DNA from: Candidatus Avelusimicrobium stercoris
GTDB taxonomy: Bacteria > Elusimicrobiota > Elusimicrobia > Elusimicrobiales > Elusimicrobiaceae
Direction of reading: 5' to 3'
DNA length: 12,327 nt
Assembly: GCA_002432025.1 (NCBI GenBank)
Contig: DJFE01000014.1
Span: 220-12,546 of the forward strand
Made by a program: the position numbers and the translations under genes. This document shows positions 6,821 through 12,327 of the stretch, piece by piece. The notes below the pieces were generated by a model. That model ran no database searches, had not been told where the DNA came from, and saw only the letters and a list, made by a program, of their open reading frames with translations. Numbering within the stretch: the stretch's first letter is position 1; every line of letters begins with the position of its first letter.

Positions 6821-8235
6821 TGTCTAACAAATTAGCCGTAAAATGGGGACTTATCATCGCCATTTTACTGGGGTCCTTGTATTTAATTTACCCCAACTAC
6901 AAGTGGTACTCTAAACCGCTGGCCGAGCGCGAAAAACTGGATACGCTTGGCGAGCGCCCCAAACGGATGCTGAACTTGGGCCTGGATTTAAGAGGCGGTT
7001 CCAGTTTGCTGTTGGAACTGGACGTATCCAAGTTGAGCGCCAAAGAACCTTTAAATGAAGCGATGGCCCGCGCGGTGGAAATTATCCGCAACCGCATTGA
7101 CCAGTACGGCTTGGCCGAAACCCAAATCACCCGCCAGGGCGATAAGTGGATTATGGTGCAACTGCCCGGCGTTTCTAACCCGCAGCGCGCGGAAGAACTT
7201 ATCGGCAAAACCGCTATGTTGGAATTCCGCATCGTAAAGAACGACACCTCGGCCGCCCAAAAAGCCATTGAAAAACTGGAAGCCACCGATAAGCCGTTTG
7301 ACGATAACGGCCTTGTCCTGCCCGAAATTGCCAAATTGGTGCCGGAAGGCTACCAAATTATGCGCAATAAAGACGGTGGGTACAGCGTGGTTACCGCCAA
7401 CGCCACCGTTACCGGCGCGGACTTGGAAAACGCCCGCGTAGTAATGATGGGCGAAAACGGCTACCCCGAAGTTTCCTTTACGTTTAACGCGGAAGGCAGC
7501 AAAAAGTTCGGCCAGTTGACTGGCTCCAATATCGGCAAACAATTAGCCATTGTGTTGGATAACACCGTTCAATCCGCCCCCGTGGTGCAATCCCGCATTA
7601 CCAAAGACGGCCGCATTTCCGGCACGTTCACGCCCGAAGAGGCCCGCTCCTTGTCTATTGTGTTAAAGGCAGGCGCGCTCCCGGCCCCGGTAAAGGTAAT
7701 TGAAAAGAAGACCATCGGCCCGACCTTGGGCGAAGACTCTATTAAATCGGGTCTGTCGGCTTCCTTCTATGCGTTTGTCATCATCTTGCTGTTTATGGCG
7801 GTGTACTACAAGGCGGCCGGTGTCATTTCCGACATTGCCCTCTTGCTCAACTTCGTGTTCACCGTGGCGATTATGAGTTACTTCTCCGCCACGCTTACGC
7901 TGCCCGGCATTGCGGGTATGATTTTGTCCTTGGCTATGGCTATTGACGCCAACGTACTGATTATTGAACGTATGCGCGAGGAAAAACTCCTCGGCAAACC
8001 CGTGTACGAAATCATCAACCTGGGTTACGACAAAGCCTGGTCCGCCATTTTTGACTCCAACATCACCACCATTATCGTGGGTGCTTGCTTGCTGCAATTT
8101 GGCACCGGCCCGGTAAAGGGCTTCGCCGTTACGCTTATTATCGGCTTGGTAGTCAGTTTGTTCACGGCCGTGTTTGTTACGCGCGCCATTTATGAACTGG
8201 TGCTTACCACCAACACCAAGGAGATCAGTTTATGA
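6820..8235 (+). CDS. secD: Protein translocase subunit SecD
   Basis: This 471-residue RND-type membrane protein uses the proton motive force with SecF to help pull exported proteins across the inner membrane. There is a first membrane helix at about 8-24, then a large periplasmic part that starts with LNLGLDLRGGSSLLLELD (51-68) and contains EIIRNRIDQYGL (87-98). Five further membrane helices lie at about 311-456. The conserved SLAMAIDANVLIIERMREE segment (370-388) holds the Asp implicated in proton use. It is shorter than E. coli SecD (615 residues), mainly in the periplasmic part, which is common outside proteobacteria. AAGGAGG within the end of yajC precedes ATG 6820. The stop TGA overlaps the ATG of secF (ATGA). 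Confidence 0.97.
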   Translation: MSNKLAVKWGLIIAILLGSLYLIYPNYKWYSKPLAEREKLDTLGERPKRMLNLGLDLRGGSSLLLELDVSKLSAKEPLNEAMARAVEIIRNRIDQYGLAETQITRQGDKWIMVQLPGVSNPQRAEELIGKTAMLEFRIVKNDTSAAQKAIEKLEATDKPFDDNGLVLPEIAKLVPEGYQIMRNKDGGYSVVTANATVTGADLENARVVMMGENGYPEVSFTFNAEGSKKFGQLTGSNIGKQLAIVLDNTVQSAPVVQSRITKDGRISGTFTPEEARSLSIVLKAGALPAPVKVIEKKTIGPTLGEDSIKSGLSASFYAFVIILLFMAVYYKAAGVISDIALLLNFVFTVAIMSYFSATLTLPGIAGMILSLAMAIDANVLIIERMREEKLLGKPVYEIINLGYDKAWSAIFDSNITTIIVGACLLQFGTGPVKGFAVTLIIGLVVSLFTAVFVTRAIYELVLTTNTKEISL

Positions 8236-9242
8236 TGCACTTACTTCCTAAAACAAACATTGATTTCCTTAAATTCAGAAAAGTATATTTCACGCTCTTT
8301 GGGCTTTTGCTCTTGGGCGGCGTGATTTGCTTCTTCACCAAAGGATTCAATATGGGTATTGATTTTACCGGCGGCACGATGGTGCAGGTAAAATTCAACG
8401 CCCCCGTGGAAATGGCCGACATCCGCGCCGCGCTTACGCAGACGGGTGCCAATTCCGAACTCCAATCGTTCAGCGACCATACCTTCGCCATCAGCGAAAA
8501 AAGCACCTCCGACGAAGTAGGCGTGGTTCAAGCCCGCATTGAAAAAGCGCTTGATACCTTAAAAGTGCCCTACTCCGTCTTGCAGACCAACTCCGTCGGC
8601 CCCGCCGTGGGCGAAAATATGACGGAAAGAGCCTTGTGGTCCGTGCTTTTGTCCTTGGTGTTTATCATCATTTATGTAGCGTTCCGTTTCAGCAACATTT
8701 TGTGGGGCGTATCGGGCGTAGTAGCCTTGTTCCACGACTTGTTTGTAATGGCGGTGGCGTTTTCGCTCACCCAGCGGGAAATTGACCTCGTGGTCGTGGC
8801 GGCCTTCTTAACGGTGGCCGGGTTCTCTATTAACGACACGATTGTTATTTTTGACCGTATGCGCGAAAACTTCCGCCTGCACCCCAAAATGGACTTCGGC
8901 CAAGTTATCAACCTGTCCATTAACGAAACGCTCTCCCGCACGATTATCACCACCTTAACGGTGCTGTTTGCGCTCGTGGTGTTGTATTTCTTCGGCGGTG
9001 AGGTGATTAACTCCTTTGCGTTTGCTATGTTGGTGGGTTGTATTGCGGGTGTATATAGCACCATCGCCCTTACGACCCCCTTGGTGTACGCTTGGAACAA
9101 CGGCGAAAACAACGACGGCAGCGATTTGAAGAAATCCGCCGCCAAGCCCGCCGTAAAGGCCGAAGCGGAAGCGTTTGTAAAAGAGCAGAAACCTGCCAAA
9201 ACCATTACCAAAATCAAACGCACCCGCAGAAGCAAAAAATAA
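8232..9242 (+). CDS. secF: Protein translocase subunit SecF
   Basis: This 336-residue partner of SecD has the same fold. Membrane helix 1 lies at about 18-35, followed by GIDFTGGTMVQVKF (42-55). GPAVGENMT (123-131) precedes the second helix. The motif FSINDTIVIFDRMREN (198-213) is the SecF counterpart of the SecD Asp helix, and SINETLSRTIITT (229-241) is also typical. The C-terminal 45 residues after the last helix form a Lys/Arg-rich cytoplasmic tail ending IKRTRRSKK, longer and more basic than in many SecF proteins and possibly ribosome- or lipid-contacting (inference). AAGGAG precedes ATG 8232, which overlaps the secD stop. A second ATG follows directly. Confidence 0.97.
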   Translation: MMHLLPKTNIDFLKFRKVYFTLFGLLLLGGVICFFTKGFNMGIDFTGGTMVQVKFNAPVEMADIRAALTQTGANSELQSFSDHTFAISEKSTSDEVGVVQARIEKALDTLKVPYSVLQTNSVGPAVGENMTERALWSVLLSLVFIIIYVAFRFSNILWGVSGVVALFHDLFVMAVAFSLTQREIDLVVVAAFLTVAGFSINDTIVIFDRMRENFRLHPKMDFGQVINLSINETLSRTIITTLTVLFALVVLYFFGGEVINSFAFAMLVGCIAGVYSTIALTTPLVYAWNNGENNDGSDLKKSAAKPAVKAEAEAFVKEQKPAKTITKIKRTRRSKK

Positions 9243-9250
9243 GTCTTTTA

Positions 9251-9283
9251 GGGAGTTCCCCGCTTGGGGGACTCCCTCGTTTT
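9251..9283 (+). terminator. Intrinsic terminator of the yajC-secD-secF operon
   Basis: An 11-bp stem (9251-9261 with 9266-9276, one G-T pair, GCTT loop) is followed by TCGTTTT. It starts eight bases after the secF stop and ends the operon. Confidence 0.88.
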
Positions 9284-9333
9284 ACACGGTCATCCGGGCT
9301 TCCGGGTTACGGTGCCAAACGGTAAGGAATTAT

Positions 9334-9966
9334 ATGAGAAAAATAAAACGCTTTAAAATTGCCCCCCGCCAACGCGAAATTTTGCGCCGTTTACTGCGCG
9401 AACTGCCGCTGTTGCGCCGCGCCGGATTTACAAGCGAGGCGGAAGTTTCGGCGTTTATTTTATCCATTTTTAAACTGTTGGACCCGGGCGTAGTGTATGA
9501 ATTTAACCAAGACGCCCACTGGGAACTGGACGACGAAAGCGCAATTCACAAGGAAATGTTCAGCGCCTGCGCCGTAACCTTAGGTGCCAAGGCGGAACCC
9601 TTTTTAGCCGCCATTACGAACGAGGACCGCAAAACGGCCGCAATGATTGTTCTCTTGGAATTTTTAAAGAGTGCGGTATCCTTTGTGGCGGACCTGGTTA
9701 AAGAGCAAGCCGAAAAAGAGGAGTGCGAAACGCAAGAGGTTCAATTTGTCTATTTGCCCCCCTTTGGCCTGGCTATGGCGCCCAAACTACTGCGCGAAGC
9801 CGCCCGCTTGGAAGCGCCGCTTGCGCAAAAGGCCTTGCCCGTTATTTTAGAAAAATTAAGCGCGGAGAAAATTGACCTTGCCGCCCGGGAGGGAGCCTTG
9901 TCCCCCTTTATGTCCGCCGTATTTTTGGTCCCGTGGCAAAAATCCCGCAAAAAAGGTAAAAAATAA
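9334..9966 (+). CDS. Conserved-looking hypothetical protein, 210 residues
   Basis: I do not recognise this protein. It begins with a very basic segment (MRKIKRFKIAPRQREILRRLLRELPLLRR), then alternates amphipathic helices with an acidic middle (EFNQDAHWELDDESAIHKE, about 56-74; VKEQAEKEECETQEVQ, about 122-137) and ends in a lysine-rich tail (KSRKKGKK). No signal peptide and no convincing membrane helix are visible; the hydrophobic stretch near 103-120 reads as a buried helix. ATG 9334 has TAAGGA five bases upstream. Its stop codon shares a base with the ATG of the downstream acyltransferase-like gene, so the two are coupled and probably work in the same process. Codon use matches the neighbours, which argues that it is a real gene. 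It is probably cytoplasmic, possibly membrane-associated through its basic ends (inference). Confidence 0.8.
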   Translation: MRKIKRFKIAPRQREILRRLLRELPLLRRAGFTSEAEVSAFILSIFKLLDPGVVYEFNQDAHWELDDESAIHKEMFSACAVTLGAKAEPFLAAITNEDRKTAAMIVLLEFLKSAVSFVADLVKEQAEKEECETQEVQFVYLPPFGLAMAPKLLREAARLEAPLAQKALPVILEKLSAEKIDLAAREGALSPFMSAVFLVPWQKSRKKGKK

Positions 9967-10658
9967 TGTTTCAACCTACGTCATTAGAAAAGAAAAAAAT
10001 CTCTTGGAAGCACGTCATCGGCTCTACCTTGGCGTACTGGTACACCCTGTTTTTAGGCTGGACGACAAAAATCTATTGGTTCAAGAGCGAGGAAGCCCTG
10101 AACTTTGAAAAGGAAGGCCAAAACTATATCTTTGGCGTTTGGCACAACCAACAGTTGTTTTTGCTTTATCCCTACCGCGGGCAAAAAATTTGCGCCTTGA
10201 TTAGTTTAAGCGACGACGGCGAATACATCGCCCGCTGTCTGCCCCATTTTGGGATGAAGGCCGTCCGCGGTAGCACCACGCGCGGCGGTGCCAGAGCCCT
10301 TATTAAACTAAAAAACATTGCCGAGGCCGGGTATCACCCGATGCTCACGCCGGACGGCCCGCGCGGGCCGATTTACAAGGTCCAACACGGCATTTTGTTC
10401 TTGGCGCTCAAAACGGGTCTGCCGATTATCCCGGTGGGCACGGCGCTTAGCCACAAAATAAAGGTGGGATCGTGGGATAAAATGCGCGTACCGCTGCCCT
10501 TTGGCAAAACGGCGCTTACCTATGGCAAAGCGGTTTATGTACGCTCTGACGAGGAAATGGAGGCCGCAGCGGCCGAACTGGAAAGGCAACTCAACTGGGC
10601 GACAGACCAATCGGAACGGTTTATTAATAAAAAACCCTTTGACCCGCAAAAGCCGTAA
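9966..10658 (+). CDS. DUF374 family lysophospholipid acyltransferase-like protein
   Basis: The protein has 230 residues and fits the DUF374 family, related to the LpxL/PlsC acyltransferases that transfer fatty acids to lipids at the inner membrane. Visible blocks are FGVWHNQQLFLLYPY (56-70, putative catalytic His60), ALISLSDDGEYIARCLPHFG (77-96), VRGSTTRGGARAL (100-112), LTPDGPRGPIYKVQHGILFLA (127-147) and GLPIIPVG (151-158), followed by SWDKMRVPLPFGK. An N-terminal hydrophobic stretch (about 18-33) may anchor it. In diderms a role in lipid A or phospholipid acylation is likely, but the substrate cannot be read from sequence. The start overlaps the stop of the upstream gene (TAATG), with a weak AAAGG site. 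A strong hairpin terminator follows. Confidence 0.88.
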   Translation: MFQPTSLEKKKISWKHVIGSTLAYWYTLFLGWTTKIYWFKSEEALNFEKEGQNYIFGVWHNQQLFLLYPYRGQKICALISLSDDGEYIARCLPHFGMKAVRGSTTRGGARALIKLKNIAEAGYHPMLTPDGPRGPIYKVQHGILFLALKTGLPIIPVGTALSHKIKVGSWDKMRVPLPFGKTALTYGKAVYVRSDEEMEAAAAELERQLNWATDQSERFINKKPFDPQKP

Positions 10659-10678
10659 AACAGGAATTTGAAGAACGT

Positions 10679-10722
10679 AAAACCGCCCCGGGGGTACATA
10701 TCCTAGGGCGGTTTTATATAAC
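10679..10722 (+). terminator. Terminator after the DUF374 gene
   Basis: A 10-bp stem AAAACCGCCC (10679-10688) / GGGCGGTTTT (10706-10715) has an A-run on one side and a T-run on the other, followed by ATATAA. It works on paper in both directions, but the only gene ending here is on the plus strand, 20 bases upstream. Confidence 0.85.
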
Positions 10723-10743
10723 GAATAAAACCTTTTTCCACTG

Positions 10744-10770
10744 TCATCCCGTAATGTTTTTTATACGGGC
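10744..10770 (+). repeat. Type D hairpin repeat, copy 1
   Basis: CCCGTA (10748-10753) and TACGGG (10764-10769) flank a T-rich loop, preceded by the GTCAT that starts the other hairpin units here. A second copy with the same stem core and the loop start ATGTTT lies inside the A element at 10894-10918. Confidence 0.6.
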
Positions 10771-10785
10771 TCTTTGGTTATTATG

Positions 10786-10839
10786 TCGTCCTGAACGGGC
10801 GACCCGCAAGTTTTTCAGAACCTACCATTTGGGTAGGTT
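10786..10839 (+). repeat. Degenerate type A hairpin plus linker hairpin
   Basis: Arms CTGAA (10791-10795) and TTCAG (10814-10818) enclose a GC-rich loop that aligns well with the loop of the A hairpin at 116-149 on the other strand. It is followed by an 8-bp linker hairpin, AACCTACC (10819-10826) / GGTAGGTT (10832-10839). The left module has the same kind of linker hairpin at 101-115. Confidence 0.6.
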
Positions 10840-10858
10840 GCCGTTGATAAAAAGCAAA

Positions 10859-10938
10859 GTCATCCTGAATTGCCGCCCTGACCACTAGGCGGCACCCCGT
10901 AATGTTTCTGTACGGGGTCCATTAATAGGGTTCAGGAT
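10859..10938 (+). repeat. Type A hairpin with two hairpins nested inside (three-way junction)
   Basis: Outer arms ATCCTGAA (10862-10869) and TTCAGGAT (10931-10938) are perfect complements 61 bases apart. Between them lie TGCCGCC / GGCGGCA (10871-10877, 10888-10894) and, directly abutting, ACCCCGTA / TACGGGGT (10894-10901, 10911-10918). The second inner hairpin is a type D copy. As single strand this folds on paper into a three-way junction. It begins the right copy of the A-B-C module. Confidence 0.65.
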
Positions 10939-10973
10939 CTACTACTTGGGCAGTGGTTGTTTATAAAAATAAA

Positions 10974-11004
10974 GGTCATACTGGAATTTTTCTGTCCAGT
11001 ATCT
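10974..11004 (+). repeat. Type B hairpin repeat, right copy
   Basis: ATACTGGA (10978-10985) and TCCAGTAT (10995-11002) enclose a 9-base loop. It differs from the left B copy (56-80, other strand) only at two or three loop positions. The GGTCAT start and TCT end match too. Confidence 0.75.
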
Positions 11005-11025
11005 ATTCCTTTTTTTAATAACAAC

Positions 11026-11055
11026 AGATCCTGGACTACGACTTTCCAGGATGAT
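11026..11055 (-). repeat. Type C hairpin repeat, right copy
   Basis: ATCCTGGA (11028-11035), loop CTACGACTT and TCCAGGAT (11045-11052) repeat the 5701-5730 copy base for base through the arms and loop. The orientation is opposite to the A and B units beside it, as in the left module. It lies about 50 bases downstream of the stop of the 374-residue protein gene. Confidence 0.75.
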
Positions 11056-11102
11056 GGCAACGACTAGCAACACACTGGAATACCAGCAGAAGAAATCCCT
11101 TA

Positions 11103-12227
11103 TTAATTTCTAACACAACTAAACTGACTAAATTTCGCTTCATAGCAAGCATATGCGACATTGCCATTTGTCAGATTACAAGCAAATATTGTATTCGGGG
11201 ATGTTCTGATTCCGCCCATACTACAATCAAACTTTGAAAAATTACTAGGGGACACCAAATATTTCATAGTATCTTCCGCGATAAACTTATCCCAATAAAC
11301 GGTAAAAATTGTTCCCCGATTATCTGTTCCTAATCCCCTACTTGGACAAGAAACTTGGGCTTTCATATTAAGCGCATTAACTCTATCTGCCACGACTTGC
11401 CCATCATAACCTCTTTTCATCGTCCAATCCGTACACTTCACACGATTCTTTATTTGTGCCTCTTCATTGGCTTCATCAAAATACCTATAAGAATATGGAC
11501 GGGAATCTCCTGCGGTACAAGTATCGGAATCACTTGCCATTAAACCTCGTGTGGTCCAAGAACCTCTTTGCCAAGTACAATCGGAAACACAAGTAGACAA
11601 TTTATCATAAGAACAAGAGTTTTCATTCCAAGTATAAGTAATAGACCCTATTTGCCCGGAAGGGCAATTCTCCGTATAAGAATTTTCACGAGTAGGCGTG
11701 CAGCCTTTTTCCGCTTCCCCGCAAACCAAATATACTTCGTCCTTATTTTTGAGTTTTAATTTCTGCCAACTCATCGTTTCCCCACTGCACGCCGGGAATT
11801 TATAGCCAAACAAATTAAGTTCACTCAAATACATATTGTCCGCTTGCAGTGTGTAACCTTGCTTGTAATTGGCTGCGCGCAAATTGGTTTCAAAGTCAAA
11901 GTCCGCCGTGCCGTTGCCGCTACCCATAATAGCCGTCGTGCCTACAATAGCGGGGGCATCGTTAAGTTCCAGTTTTCCCCCCGCTATTTTTAAAAGGTTA
12001 TTTACGCGCAGGGATTTGCCCGTATTAAAACCCTCGTCTGTTGTGCAACCTAAATTCATTTGGCAGGCAGATGTTAAGCCAACGTCCATTTGCTTCGTTA
12101 CATCCACTTGGCTATATGCCACATATTTGACAGGGAAATATGTTACCATTGTCATTTTGTTGGCACCGCCCCCCATAACGGCGGTAGAGGCCAATAAGGC
12201 ACACAACCCTATTAATAATTTCTTCAT
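11103..12227 (-). CDS. Exported cysteine-rich protein of unknown function, mosaic composition
   Basis: I do not recognise this 374-residue protein with certainty. A Sec signal peptide is clear (MKKLLIGLCALLASTAVMGGG). The first half (about 25-170) is rich in Asn, Gly, Leu and Thr with a repeating beta-like pattern (LRVNNLLKIAGGKLELN, LRAANYKQGYTLQADN, LSELNLFGYKFPACSG), suggesting a stalk of stacked beta strands. The second half carries most of the 16 mature cysteines, including CPSGQIGSITYTW followed by CSYDKLSTCVSDC (188-217), and should be disulphide-bonded. DNA coding for the second half is clearly more AT-rich than that for the first. ATG 12227 has AAGGAG five bases upstream. The layout, a conserved-looking stalk plus a variable cysteine-rich end, recalls surface adhesins and pilus-tip proteins, but that is inference. 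The prepilin motif is absent. Confidence 0.8.
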   Translation of the reverse strand: MKKLLIGLCALLASTAVMGGGANKMTMVTYFPVKYVAYSQVDVTKQMDVGLTSACQMNLGCTTDEGFNTGKSLRVNNLLKIAGGKLELNDAPAIVGTTAIMGSGNGTADFDFETNLRAANYKQGYTLQADNMYLSELNLFGYKFPACSGETMSWQKLKLKNKDEVYLVCGEAEKGCTPTRENSYTENCPSGQIGSITYTWNENSCSYDKLSTCVSDCTWQRGSWTTRGLMASDSDTCTAGDSRPYSYRYFDEANEEAQIKNRVKCTDWTMKRGYDGQVVADRVNALNMKAQVSCPSRGLGTDNRGTIFTVYWDKFIAEDTMKYLVSPSNFSKFDCSMGGIRTSPNTIFACNLTNGNVAYACYEAKFSQFSCVRN

Positions 12228-12270
12228 TTTTTCTCCTTTTTAAGGCCTTTATATTTGAGCAAAACGGACT

Positions 12271-12288
12271 TTTATACGCGTTTTTATA
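12271..12288 (-). promoter_or_regulatory. Possible -10 boxes upstream of the cysteine-rich protein gene
   Basis: On the minus strand TATAAA occurs at 12288-12283 and again at 12276-12271, within a short direct repeat. Both lie about 45-60 bases before the start codon. No matching -35 box is visible, so these are weak candidates. Confidence 0.25.
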
Positions 12289-12327
12289 CAGCGGATACAT
12301 CCGGGTACGACCACCGCAATTTATCAA

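Larger units (their letters stand above)
10659..11102. other. Gene-free region made of hairpin repeats
   Basis: These 444 bases hold the terminator of the DUF374 gene and then six or more palindromes of types D, A, A with nested D, B and C, joined by AT-rich linkers. A short CTGG-AATA-CCAG palindrome follows at about 11074-11085. I see no tRNA, small ORF with a ribosome binding site, or promoter that I can defend. Both flanking genes end here, so the region is a convergent 3' junction. Confidence 0.7.

Noticed and set aside
6897..8097. Minus-strand open frames opposite secD
   Set aside because: Antisense to a fully supported secD, without ribosome binding sites or family motifs.
8672..9325. 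Open frames antisense to secF and in another frame over its end
   Set aside because: They overlap secF and its terminator, and their translations look like random shadow sequence.
9284..9333. Another hairpin repeat copy starting GTCATCCGGG
   Set aside because: The start resembles the GTCATCC units but the expected complementary arm is absent; at most a decayed remnant.
10740..11055. CRISPR array
   Set aside because: The repeats are palindromic units of different types, with related linkers and irregular spacing, not identical direct repeats with unique spacers.
1..11055. Inverted repeats as the ends of a composite transposon
   Set aside because: The inverted modules are about 10.6 kb apart, no transposase or integrase lies between them, and the genes inside are mostly housekeeping.
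12112..12327. Minus-strand open frame of 71 codons at the right edge
   Set aside because: It runs through the promoter region and the start of the 374-residue protein gene in another frame, with no supporting signal.

Overview
This window looks like the chromosome of a Gram-negative-type bacterium with moderate GC content. My best guess is a gut-associated member of the Elusimicrobiota. The guess rests on the orphan type IV pilin-like gene with a long hydrophobic N-terminal helix, the many small hairpin repeats between genes, the style of the SecD/SecF/YajC genes and the strong AAGGAG-type ribosome binding sites. It comes from memory of such genomes and not from a search. No RNA genes, CRISPR arrays, insertion sequences or prophage genes were seen.

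Layout. Positions 1-150 hold a mosaic of three hairpin repeats. Positions 231-1985 (minus) encode a secreted two-domain family 3 glycoside hydrolase of the NagZ type, and 2073-3824 (minus) a threonyl-tRNA synthetase that lacks the usual N-terminal TGS domain. A palindromic divergent promoter at about 3881-3919 separates thrS from a plus-strand membrane-anchored phosphoglycerol/phosphoethanolamine-transferase-like protein of the LtaS/sulfatase superfamily (3931-5670). A pilin-like gene (5863-6360, minus) lies next, divergent from the translationally overlapping operon yajC-secD-secF (6509-9242), the auxiliary part of the Sec translocase. After a clear terminator comes a two-gene unit: an unrecognised 210-residue protein (9334-9966) overlapping a DUF374 lysophospholipid-acyltransferase-like gene (9966-10658). 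A gene-free stretch (10659-11102) begins with a terminator and is otherwise packed with hairpin repeats. The last gene (11103-12227, minus) encodes a cysteine-rich exported protein with a mosaic base composition.

How the parts relate. Most genes serve the cell envelope: wall-sugar hydrolysis (GH3), an envelope phosphotransferase (LtaS-like), protein export (YajC/SecD/SecF), lipid acylation (DUF374), a pilin-like subunit and a disulphide-rich exported protein. They are in separate transcription units and do not form one pathway. thrS is ordinary housekeeping.

The most unusual structure is the repeat system. A composite module of three hairpins in a fixed order (types A, B and C) occurs at the left edge on one strand and again at 10859-11052 on the other, with related linkers. 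A single C hairpin lies at 5701-5730, and all three C copies share an identical 9-base loop. One A copy encloses two further hairpins, giving a predicted three-way junction. These resemble REP/BIME-type palindromic elements. I see no transposase in the window that would explain their spread.
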